DNA from: Capitella teleta
Lineage: Eukaryota > Annelida > Polychaeta > Capitellidae
NCBI GenBank assembly: GCA_000328365.1
Contig: KB307982.1
Coordinates: 30,038 to 94,037 of the forward strand
Reading direction: 5' to 3'
DNA length: 64,000 nt
Below the pieces are notes generated by a model that worked only from the letters and a program-made list of their open reading frames with translations, did not search any database and had not been told where the DNA came from. Below are positions 35,653 to 45,499 of this stretch, one piece after another. Position 1 is the stretch's first letter, and each line of letters starts with the position of its first letter. The position numbers and the translations under genes are program-made.

Positions 35653-38313
35653 TCAGTCATGATTGAGGAGTAGGGCTAAATGAACCACAACGATAATAAT
35701 GAAGAAAACAAACAGGCTGAAGCGGTCAAGGATCTCTCCCAGCAGCATCCATTCTGTAATCTTATTCCCCTGCTTGCTCTTCTCACGCTGACTATGTCTC
35801 AAGATCTCCAGCTCGTCCAGAATATTCTGAAGAATCCCTTGACAGTTTGATTCGGATTTGATGCTCGCTCGTCTGTGATCAATTGGTAGATTTTTAGGCT
35901 CTCTCAGCTCAGCATCAGTATCTGCACTGTTCATATCATATACATTACTGGTTCCATTACATTCTGGCGGTGGTGTAATGACATGGATGGCTGATGTGAA
36001 TGACGTCAGTGTCGGGATTTCCAGGTTGAAGATACCTGCTTGGTTTTTAAAGTGCTGAGCTTTGTGTGCAGCCAGTTTTGGGTTTGTTGTACTCAGCTGG
36101 TTCTGTTCATTTGGTTTTGGCGTTGTGTTTGTTGAAACATTTCCTGCGCAAGATCCCGAGGGAGTGTTGAGCTGGCAAAGTCGAAAGTTAAAATAAGTTA
36201 AAATGAGATTATTTTAAAATTAGGTCTAACCATGTCTAGACTGCTCTTGAATTTGTTTTTATTATAGTCGACGATTTTCTTCATCCCTACTAAGCGCCCC
36301 AAGTAGCCTATGATATAAACCTCCATCCAGTGAGGAACAGTCTCTCCTAGGTCTCCTCGGTGGTGGAAGTTCAAGATGATGACAGTGACTACAGTTGACA
36401 AAGCCAAGAGAAGGAGGATGGTCAGAAAGTATTGCGCTGAAAGGAAATTCCCGAAAATTAACGCATTGAAGTGTGAAGGATATACAATATAATGAAGGAG
36501 ATGGGAATGGATAGACCATAGAATGGCGAGGGTTGGGGTAGATAGACCATATAATAGAGGAGATGGGGATGGTTAGGCCATAGAATGGGGGAGGTTGGGA
36601 GAATAGATCATAGACTGGGGGAGGTTGGGTGGATAAACCGTAGAATGAGGGAGGTCGGTGGAATGACCATAGAATGGAGGAGATGGGAATAAATAGATCA
36701 TAGAATGGGGAGGCTGGGTGGACAAGCCATAGAGTGAGGGAGGTTGGGTGGATTAGACCATAGAAAGGACAATGTGCATGGGATGAATGGACCATTGATT
36801 CTCATATCTGAAAGTATCTTTAGCGAGACACTTACATATCAGAGGTATCACCAAAGACTGGGCTGGCATTGTCTCTGCAACCAGAAGTAGAAACACGGTG
36901 GTGGTCAGGAGTATGGTCACAGACAAGGAAACCTTCTCTCCGCTCTCCGGGGGCAACCAAAACACCAACAATGCGCACGCTGTGATGAAAGCGCATGGCA
37001 TGACCAGGTTTGTGGTGTAGTAGAGGGATTTCCGTTTAATGACGATGCGATACTCCAGGGTAGGGTAGGGCTCAGGGCAGCATGCGTACATATCAACATG
37101 ACGAATAACTGGCATCCCCTGTAAGTTCCATTCTCCGTTTGGAACAAATTGGCTTATGTCTCCTGAGCTGCAAAATAAATAAAATTTGCATAATGTAAAA
37201 ATTTTTTGTTGCACAGTACTTTTATAGTATATAGCACAAGCCTTGCTTTGAGGCGCATATTCGTCAATTTCACTTTTTCTCAGAAGTGGCATGCTCATGG
37301 AAAAAAATGGAACATAATGTAGCACTTGGCTATCAGGTGTGGCCTCAGTCTTGTCACCATGCATATTGAGGATTTTCTTATTAACACAATTAGCACTAAA
37401 AACGACGCATTCCATTTAATATAGACCCTATCTGTGCAGTTATACGAGGGCTCTCTATATCTATTATCATGGATATGGCGACTACGAGATATGACATGGT
37501 TCATGAAAAGGGATGGTGATTCATTGAGTTAAGTATGCTGATCAGGAAGAGCCAATCAAAAGAGGCTCAGAGACAACAGAAACAAATAATTGGAAAATGT
37601 GATGCGAATGTCACGTACTCTTAGTTATGTACTATTGTGTATGCATAATACTGCTTATTGTCATAGCAGATAAACATTTATTAATTGTGATTAATACCAA
37701 TTTGCGTATGACCTAATTTAGCGTATGACCTAATTTAGCGTGTAGATGACTGAAACTGTAGATCATTATTTTAGTAGTACATGAGTTGATCTCCACAACT
37801 ATAAGTATTACTGTAGAGTATAATAGGACTAAAACAGACCTTGATCGGTTGTAGAGATTGACCTTGCCTCCGTCAAATGACCATGATCCCCAGGTCATGG
37901 TACAAACTTGCTGATCCCAAGGGAAATAGGTCACATCAAGAGGACACGATGACATCACGATTACTGGTGCTAGCCAAGTGACATAACCATCTGACGTCAC
38001 AGCCGCAAAGTACTCATCGATCTCAGGTAGCTCATCACTCACGCTGAAGATCAAAGCAACACCATAAAACAATAAGATAGGTCAAGGTGACTCACTCATT
38101 GTACAAGGTGATGTCAGGTCTCCAGATTCGCGAGACCTTGATCCGAACGACATCAATTCCGCCATACTCCACCTGATCCCATTTCAGATGGGCATCTGTC
38201 CAATACTGTGAAAATAAAATAGAACTCGTCAAATTGACTGTGTAGTTTATCAAATATGATTAACTCACTAATCGTAGCCATATATTGCTCTTCAAGATCT
38301 GGTTCTTTTCGTC
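35653..38313 (-). CDS. Nicotinic acetylcholine receptor alpha-type subunit (gene A), N-terminal exon(s) not found
   Basis: Coding exons, 5' to 3': 38269-38313, 38096-38205, 37840-38043, 36836-37167, 36231-36436 and 35653-36171, all with GT...AG borders in matching phases, giving about 471 residues. The product is a membrane pentameric ligand-gated channel subunit. Visible are loop D (NIWLRL then YWTDAHLKW), loop A ([10 protein letters not shown]), the Cys-loop [15 protein letters not shown] with 13 residues between cysteines, and loop B WGSWSFDG. Loop [15 protein letters not shown] has the adjacent cysteines that define alpha subunits, with both flanking tyrosines. M1 and M2 follow; M2 is preceded by SGEK, with Leu at 9' and Glu at 20', a cation-channel pattern. 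Then come M3, a long cytoplasmic loop and M4 ([17 protein letters not shown]). The expected exon for the first part of the ligand domain was not identified upstream; 38343 onward is occupied by a transposon, an assembly gap and a Ty3/Gypsy fossil. The signal-peptide exon may be at 44851-44890. Confidence 0.9.
36483..36785. repeat. Degenerate minisatellite in an nAChR gene A intron
   Basis: Around nine copies of a unit of about 31 bp built on GACCATAGAATGGGGGAGGT and TGGGTGGAT words, each copy differing at several positions. It sits in the intron between the M1-M2 exon and the M3 exon. An open frame of 177 codons crosses it on the minus strand and is an artefact of the repeat. Confidence 0.8.
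37704..37737. repeat. 17-bp direct duplication in an nAChR gene A intron
   Basis: GCGTATGACCTAATTTA occurs twice head to tail. It is in an intron next to the Cys-loop exon and has no evident role. Confidence 0.8.
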
Positions 38314-38342
38314 CTGATCAAATGAATTTAGTTTGATATTAA

Positions 38343-39018
38343 AGGGAGGGAGAACTGGTTAAAAATTGACTTTGAGTCGTTATTTGATGCACCATAAATG
38401 ATTTCTATGCCTGGCCCACACAAGGAATATCATCGCTAACGATTTCGCGGGCGATATATTGCTAACTAGGCGTGACGTCAGCAGCTGTGATGAAACACCG
38501 AGTTCCCCATCTGTTACAATGGGCCTCGTCATATCAGCGTGTCCTGCGACTAAACCCTTGGATATTTTTTTATTTTCTTTTCGGAAATAGATAGAATAAT
38601 CATTTTGCCACCAGTCAGGCGCGAAAAAAAAATATTTTTCGCTATTTTTCTTATTTTAACAAGCGATTTTCTAGGACACCTACCATGTTTCTCATCCTGA
38701 AACAGTAAAAAGGTCAGCCAGAGTGCACCACGCATGCGCTTTCGTTTCGTAAACAACAAAGATGTCCTTTTATGGCGAAGATGCTCTGCTCTGATTGGCT
38801 GAAATCGATAGCTTCACGAGGGGAACGGAACCAATCAGCCATCAGCCAAACCAAGCCATCAGCTGACGTTTGCCTCCTTTACTTCGCAATGGAAGCCATT
38901 CTCCCATAGGCGCAATGCTAACCCCGATAATCGGAATGCATTATTTCCTTACGCTTGCATCCAGGCATGGTGTCCTTGGCACGGAATGCTATCAATTGGT
39001 GCTATGAGTCAATAGAAC
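38343..39018. mobile_element. TTAA-flanked (piggyBac-like) non-autonomous element, copy 2
   Basis: It begins AGGGAGGGAGAACTGGTTAA directly after a TTAA (38339-38342) and aligns over its length with the element at 5817-6513. The last 25-35 bp and the right flank fall in the N gap. It lies just upstream of the 45-nt exon of nAChR gene A. It carries the same TGACGTCA and ATTGGCTGA words as copy 1. The reference copy differs by scattered substitutions and small indels. Confidence 0.75.
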
Positions 39019-39103
39019 NNNNNNNNNNNNNNNNNNNNNNNNNNNNNNNNNNNNNNNNNNNNNNNNNNNNNNNNNNNNNNNNNNNNNNNNNNNNNNNNNN
39101 NNN
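39019..39103. other. Assembly gap (85 N)
   Basis: A run of 85 undetermined bases, followed directly by a poly-T tract (39104-39124) and a second one at 39179-39206. The true size is unknown. It hides the end of the TTAA-flanked element and could hide more. Confidence 0.99.
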
Positions 39104-39174
39104 TTTTTTTTTTTTTTTTTTTTTAGCTGTGATATGAAAAGAAAGCACTTACGAAAAATAACATTTGAGGGCTC

Positions 39175-39208
<34 letters not shown>

Positions 39209-39835
39209 AAGCTTCCACCCTCATTTCCTGTCTTGACGCTTATAAAAAAACAATGAAATCTAAGATTCGATACCGACGGTGTGTGAAGGAAGCTGCTAAT
39301 AAAAATAACCACAGTAATTTGAATCCCGCTGTGCTTGCTTTTAATCGTTATTGTGTTAAATTCAAAGACGAAAACAAATATCCCAGAATGCATCGCTGCG
39401 GCGGATGTGCTCAAATGACAATCCCATAATGCACTGTTCCGCTCATGCAATATAGCCTATTAGACTGGAGGTTTTTAGACTGCGACAGAATCCTTTCAAT
39501 TCAGCGGAACAGTAATTGTTTCACACGAAACTTGTGAGAAAGTATTGTTGAAAACTGTGAATACTGAGAGAAAACCTAGGACTTTGGGTACATGACAGCC
39601 AATCCGTATCGTACTCAGCATAAAAGACAGAAGCCAAAAATATGATACCTTTAAAAAAGTGCCTCAATGTTTTGTAACTTGTGGAGCATTATTATAAGTG
39701 TTGAAGGTTTCGATCATCGAAGTCTAGGTGGAGCTTCAACATGCCTGACACAAACGCTGACTATAGAATTGACTTATAGCAAACTAATTCCGCAAGGTGT
39801 AACCTGAAATCCATGTGCTCAGGTGTTGGTGAATC
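39104..39835. other. No gene recognised
   Basis: Two poly-T tracts, then unique sequence. A 74-codon frame at 39205-39429 has no recognisable family. No nAChR N-terminal exon was seen on the minus strand here. Confidence 0.4.
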
Positions 39836-40026
39836 TGTAGTGCCTCGTTCAAGCACCGTGAACAAATTATATGATGTCGAACAGTGATTGAGCAGATACG
39901 CTCAGGGATCCCCCAGGGAATCTCCCGTCTGCACTATAACCGGTATATATACCAGGCATGCTCGTCAATAAAGACAGTGAATTCAGTAGAGCCCAATTGA
40001 CTCGTGTGTTTCATTGAGCTCCTACA
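39836..40026 (+). repeat. 5' LTR of the Ty3/Gypsy fossil
   Basis: 191 bp, beginning TGTAG and ending CTACA, with a TATATATA motif near its middle and AATAAA shortly after. It is followed directly by the primer-binding-like segment. Confidence 0.9.
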
Positions 40027-42186
40027 ATTGGTGACCCTGAAACGTTGATTGGCATATGCAATCCGTTGTAACAACGCCTTTTGGGTTATGGGAGTTCCTC
40101 AGGACGCCTTTTGGCCTCCGTAACGCTGGCCAGTCCTTCCAGAGGCTCATGGATTCGGTTCTCCGTGGCCTAGAAGGGGTCTACGTCTACATGGATGACG
40201 TCCTGGTGGGCTCGGCAAACATGGAGCAACACTTAGTGCAACTACGGGCAGTGTTTCAGCGCCTGCTAGACAATGGTCTCCTGCTTCGTCCGACAAGTGC
40301 GAATTTGCGAAGTCAAGCTTGGACTTTTTAGGACACCGGGTAGATGCTACCGGACTTCAGCCACGACCGACCACCGTCAGAGCAGTCCAGGATTTCCCAT
40401 TACCACAGACGTCGCGCCGTCTCCGCACCTTCTTGGGTATGATGCACTATTTTCATAGGTTCATGTCCAACGCCGCCTCTGAACTCCAGCCTCTACATGA
40501 CCTAGCCTGTGCTAAGCCAAGCACTGCTGCTATCCCTTGGACAGAGGTCACCCGGGACATCTTCACATCAGCCAAGTCACTGCTAGCTAACGCTGCCACC
40601 CTGGCTCATCCCATCAAGGACTCCCCTCTAGTGCTATGTACAGATGTCTCTGATATCGGCGTGGGAGCCTCCCTGGAGCAATGGCCAGGAGATCGCTGGG
40701 TTCCACTTGTGGTTTCTTCAGCAGGCACCTCAGACCCCCCGAGCGCCGGTACAGCACCTTTTGATAGGGAGCTACTGGCAGCCTACTTGGCAATCAGGCA
40801 CTTCCAGCACTCCATTGAAGGGAGAGAGTGTGTTCTCGTCACCGATCATCAACCATTGACGCTCCCCTGGAAGTAAGTTGGAGATCCGTGGTCGTCAAGG
40901 CAACAGCGACATTTGGCGGTGATCTCGGAGATGATGACTAACGTTCAACACCGACAGGGCAGCAGCAACATAGTGGCTGACACACTGTCCAGAGCGCCTC
41001 TGGACGTAGTTACTCTCGCTCTCGCCATGATGAGATCGCAGAAGCCCAACGTGAATGCCAAGAGGTGCATGATCTAAGGACCGCCATCACCGGCCTACAG
41101 CTCCGCGATGTACAGTTCAAAGAGGATGCCACTAGCATCTTGTGCGACGTCTCCCTAGGACACCCCAGACCCGTGGTACCCCAAACCCTGCGACGCAGAG
41201 TGTTCGACACACTACACGGACTAAGTCACCCTGGGGTTCGAGGATCACAAAATCTCATTGCTCAGCGCTTTGTGTGGTGTCGCAAGTGGAAGGATGTTGC
41301 AGAGTGGTGTCGAGCTTGCACAGCCTGTCAGCTCGCAAAAATCCACGTGCATGCCAAGGCCCCAGTAACCCGCATCCCAGTCACATCGACCCCCTTTGAC
41401 CAAGTACATGTGGACATCGTTGGGCCCTTACCGCCGTCGCGAGGGTACTCCTATCTGTTCACTGTGATCGACCGACAATCCCGCTGGCCGGAGGCACTGC
41501 CCATGAAAAGTATCGCAGCCGAGGAATGTGCACAGACCTTCCTGCATGGCTGGGTGTCACGTTACGGTGTACCCACAGACATCACCAGCGATCGAGGTCG
41601 GCAATTCACCTCCAACCTTTGGAACGAGGTAGCTACGTCTCTCGGGTCCAAGTTGCACCGGACCACTGCCTACCACCCACAGGCCAACGGCATGATAGAA
41701 CGGATGCACCGCACCTTGAAGGCAGCCCTACGAGCCCGTCTCACCGGACCAGATTGGATGGGTCAGCTACCGTGAGTGCTGCTTGGTTTGCGCGTGGTGC
41801 ATAAGGAGGACTTGGATGCTGCCCTGGTAGACCTAGTCTTCAGACACAGACCAAGGTTACCTGGAGACCTGCTTCCCCTAGGGACGGCTCGTACACCGCC
41901 TAAAGTGCCAGAGCACCCAAGCCACCATGGCACACCAAACAGTGCGGTGCCTGCCTCACTGTCCAGAGCAACAGAGGTGTTCATCCGAGTGGGGCCCATA
42001 GAAGACCGCTGGACACACCGTACTCTGGTCCCTACAAAGTTCTCAGTCGCAGCGCAAAGACCTTCGTACTTGACGTCAAGGGTCGGCAAGAGACAGTCTC
42101 GATTGACCGCCTGAAGGCAGCCGCTACAACAACTCGCAGTGGGAGGGAGAGTCGTCCGCCACTCCGTCTCGGTGTGGGGGAACCCA

Positions 42187-42373
42187 TGTAGTACCTCGTT
42201 CAAGCACCGTGAACAAATTCAGATGTCGAACAGTGATTGAGCAGATACGCTTAGGGATCCCCCAGGGGATCTCTCGTCTGCACTAACCGGTATATATACC
42301 AGACATGCTCGTCAATAAAGACAGTGAATTCAGTAGAGCCCAATTGACTCGTGTGTTTCATTGAGCTCCTACA
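42187..42373 (+). repeat. 3' LTR of the Ty3/Gypsy fossil
   Basis: 187 bp, about 96% identical to the 5' LTR by eye. It is followed by AATC, matching the 4 bp before the 5' LTR. Confidence 0.9.
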
Positions 42374-42377
42374 AATC

Positions 42378-44632
42378 TTCGTATCTCAGCTCCAATAATG
42401 TTGCAATCACAAAAGAACTAAGCATCAATATTGTACTTCATCGATGCATTAAGCATTGTCCACGCATCACTTTGCTGCTGTACATGGTGGACTGGCAAAT
42501 GAGCATGTCTCATCAAGGATTCACCGGATTGCTTTCAGCATCCTTTGATAGATGTCTCTGTTGACATTCTAAATTACGTGACTGATGTATATGGACACGA
42601 CATCTATTACCGTCACCTTAATTTGATTAACTTGTGTGCGTGTGTGCGAGGAACCGCCGCAATATACTGCATTTATGATACCATTAGATAGTTTTATGCT
42701 TGTGGGTGATCAGCCCTAAGTGAGCTCATATAGTCATAATAATACTAGATGCATCAGTTATCAGCAATGGTCTTACTGTAATATTTTAACCATAGAAAAT
42801 GTGAGATATTCCTCAGCAAGGTGGTGCTTAGGAAATCCATTAATGAAAAATGAGTCCTGGCCCCTTTCCACCGGTTCATTAGTTAAAAGTTTGCTTCGTT
42901 TTAGAAGACTTAGATGAACAGACAATACAAGAGCTTAAAACATCATTTAAGGTTGTCACAGTCTCAGATAGATCTCTTTTAAGTCAAGCTTCTTTTTAGT
43001 TAGCATCCATTTCAGTAACTGTGAATTAGCAAGAATTCTAACTACAGTGGGGTGGATGCATATAATGCACATTCAGACTGTTATTATGGTTTCAAAGGTG
43101 CGTTGGAACAACATATATTTAGTTGGTTAAATTTATTTAGTTGGTTGGTTTAGTTGGTTAGTTGGTGATTAAACAGCGGGTGCTGAATGGAATTGCGCGA
43201 CCAGGTCGATCTATCATGATTATTTTGTGCCCTATATGGCATCTATTTGCTTCTACCGGCCCTTCAGTTCAGAACATAGTTGAACATCAACTTATGAAAT
43301 ATTTACCTATTGGCGAAACAATATATCATGTCATGATTCTACAAGAATCAATGAAGTTCAATGTCACTGCATATTTTGGCCCACTGGAAATGGGCAATAA
43401 ATTGGGACAGCCCGACAACAATGGCAGTTTGGTCGATATATACCAATTTGCCGCAGGCAGATTATAAGTTACCTTCAACAAATTGGGTATATTGATGGAA
43501 GCATAAACAATTGTGCCAATGGCTTTGATCAATTGATAAAACTATGACATGCTATTTCACATTTCCCCTTTTTTTGAAGAGAATCCGAGACGCACGTGTG
43601 TCGATAGAAAATGATAATAAGAAAGGAAAAATGGTTATAACTATGTAACATTGGAAAGTTTTTAGTAGGATTGAACAAGAACATTTTGAAATCGGTATTT
43701 TATTTTGGATATTTTTAAATTTACGCTGTTATAATTATGACTCTGCTGGCATAAATCTAGAAAATACCGGGCCGACATTTGAATCCATTCTGGTCGTCAA
43801 GAAAGCAGGGATTCAAAAGTACATTTTCAAGTAATAGCTAGGAGTTTTCCAACCTTGCTTAATATGCTAAAAAAGGCTATTTCTTCTAAAACCACGCTAT
43901 GTACCCTAAAATAATTATCAGTTATAGCTGAAGTAGTTTCTTATATACATAATCATATTCTTTATTTTAGTGGGGTCCAATAGCCAGAAAAAATATGTAA
44001 ACCGCATAGAAGCAAAGCCAGTTGCGTATACAAGTGAATCAATTTATTGTTATTACTGTATTATTCAGAGCTAGTTTTTGAATGAACGAACTTATACCGA
44101 TATCACTATCAAATTATATCAAACTATCATTTCAGGTGTCAAAAGATTTATTGGCTTTTCAATACACTTTTTTTTTTGCAACAATTGATCGCAAAAAAAA
44201 AAAAAAAAAAAAAAAAAAAACATTAACACGGAAATTGTGCTATGGTGGTGCATTAAAAATACCCGCCTATTTTTCATCTTTCAACAAAAAAGCCACGCAG
44301 TCATTTAAAATAATTATTTCACCAGATATATTGAATATTTATGTTTTGTGGTAGAGACATACATGTATATATATACCTCAGGCATCTGAAATCAGTCAAG
44401 TTTGGACATTTGCTTATGTAAATTTCTCATTGATGATTACACATTTGATTTACACGTATGTTCTCTGAACTCTAGTAAAACAAGCAACTATCAATAAGCC
44501 GTAAACTCTAAAGAAAAAAAAATAAGTCAAACAACTTGTGTAAACCAATCATATAATTATATCCAATGAATATATTTTTTCTCGAGTGCATTCTATTTAT
44601 AAATAATTATTATGCTTATTCATTCAACTCAA
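42378..44632. other. No gene recognised
   Basis: AT-rich sequence with TTAGTTGGT repeats at about 43118-43166, an A-tract of about 27 bases at 44193-44220 and unremarkable short frames. I searched the minus strand by eye for the missing N-terminal ligand-domain exon of nAChR gene A, looking for a Cys-loop receptor RPV/IID pattern, and did not find one. Confidence 0.4.
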
Positions 44633-44633
44633 G

Positions 44634-44748
44634 TCCCAATTGGGAAAACTTATTACGTATATTACGTATTATTACGTACTTATTACGTATTATTACTTAT
44701 ACTTATTACTTATTACTTATTACGTATTACTTTTCCCAATTGGGAAAA
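44634..44748. repeat. Inverted-repeat structure enclosing TATTACG/TATTACT repeats
   Basis: Arms TCCCAATTGGGAAAA (44634-44648) and TTTTCCCAATTGGGA (44731-44745) are exact reverse complements, and each arm is itself nearly palindromic. The 82 bp between them is made of degenerate TATTACG and TATTACT words. The whole could extrude as a cruciform. Confidence 0.8.
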
Positions 44749-44850
44749 GATTATAAAAAACATATATTGTATTCGGATACATTTATATAGTGACTAATCA
44801 TCGTTTTTGTTTTTGTTTTTTTTTTTGTTTTTTAACCCAGATATACTCAC

Positions 44851-44890
44851 CAGCTAATGCGACAATAATCACGAGTGTGAGATTTCTCAT
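44851..44890 (-). CDS. Candidate signal-peptide exon, possibly for nAChR gene A
   Basis: The ATG at 44890 opens a short hydrophobic segment MRNLTLVIIVALA and the frame ends in phase 1 at a strong donor (G followed by GTGAGTAT). The same length class and phase are expected for the first coding exon of an nAChR gene: the 155-nt second exon of gene B needs exactly a phase-1 partner. It lies about 6.5 kb upstream of the first identified exon of gene A in the same orientation, with a Ty3/Gypsy fossil between. The linking exon has not been found, so the assignment is an inference. Confidence 0.4.
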
Positions 44891-44967
44891 TTCCGCGAGT
44901 GACACACATGCAGGAATGATCCCTTGACGCCCCTCGTGCCTTACAAATAATGCTCGCTCCCCATTGA

Positions 44968-45091
44968 ATGTCGAGCGCTGCTGCAGTGACAGAAATGCCC
45001 GGCTCTTTAACTATCAAAGATCTCTCAGGTGACGATCTACTACCAATGTTGCGTAGGGTACATAATGACAAATCGCTCAATGGAGGAGTAG
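44968..45091 (+). CDS. Possible first coding exon of an unrecognised protein
   Basis: The ATG at 44968 opens MSSAAAVTEMPGSLTIKDLS, continuing GDDLLPMLRRVHNDKSLNGG and a final V, and ends in phase 1 at a good donor (GTAG followed by GTATGTG). It reads like the N-terminus of a cytosolic protein, with an acidic/leucine-rich helix around LSGDDLLPMLRRVH. I do not recognise a family and found no further exon downstream before 46 kb. It starts only 77 bp from, and in the opposite direction to, the candidate signal exon at 44851-44890. At most one of the two may be real, or they may share a promoter region. Confidence 0.35.
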
Positions 45092-45255
45092 GTATGTGTC
45101 TTTTATGTAATATTGTAAGGAACATTCTACTATATTGTCATCAATATGGTTTCATGCGTTTGTTTATCAAACTGAGCACACTTTAGATGACGCAGTCTGA
45201 AACAAACACGTGTTGTGTGGGGATGCTATCGTATATCTGATCCTTTAATCTATCG

Positions 45256-45486
45256 TTATACCGTTCTATCTGGCGCCATTGTTGCCATATTCCTGAAAAC
45301 ACCACAGACTTCAGTCGAAGCTTCCGTTGCATAACCTATTCTCACAGCCTCCTTCTTAAGTAGAATCAAGCTGCGAAAGTAATCATGGGCCTTTGCGAGC
45401 TTTCTTCCTCGAGTCCTTGGCTGTGTCAGGGATTTATGAAGTTCAATCATATCCTCCATGTAAACAGCCTTTTGCATATAATGCAT
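45256..45486 (-). CDS. Unrecognised open frame of coding-like composition
   Basis: The 76-codon frame (for example KSLTQPRTRGRKLAKAHDYF, then RSLILLKKEAVRIGYATEAS) has charged, amphipathic composition unlike the AT-rich junk frames around it. There is no signal peptide, domain or clear splice context, and a TTTTCAG acceptor-like site lies inside it. It may be an exon fragment, a transposon remnant or chance. Confidence 0.2.
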   Translation of the reverse strand: MHYMQKAVYMEDMIELHKSLTQPRTRGRKLAKAHDYFRSLILLKKEAVRIGYATEASTEVCGVFRNMATMAPDRTV

Positions 45487-45499
45487 TCAGAAAAAAATC

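Larger units (their letters stand above)
39836..42373 (+). mobile_element. Ty3/Gypsy LTR retrotransposon fossil with both LTRs, internally deleted
   Basis: Two LTRs (39836-40026 and 42187-42373), each TGTAG...CTACA, enclose about 2.16 kb. A 4-bp duplication AATC flanks the element (39832-39835 and 42374-42377), so it is a single insertion. After a primer-binding-like segment (TTGGTGACCCTGAAACG) the interior holds, in order, the C-terminal part of reverse transcriptase with a YMDD box (VYVYMDDVLVGS), RNase H, and an integrase. The integrase has a zinc-binding region (ending CRACTACQLAK) and a catalytic core including HVDIVGPLPPSRGYSYLF. Gag, protease and the front of the reverse transcriptase are missing, so the interior is well under half the usual size; the remaining frames are broken in a few places. 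The LTRs differ at about seven positions plus two small indels (about 96% identical), suggesting a fairly recent insertion. The element is broken. It lies between nAChR gene A and its candidate signal exon. Confidence 0.92.

Noticed and set aside
36262-36795. 177-codon minus-strand frame with a Pro/Ser/Tyr-rich repeat
   Set aside because: It runs through the intronic minisatellite and across the M3 exon of nAChR gene A in the wrong frame.
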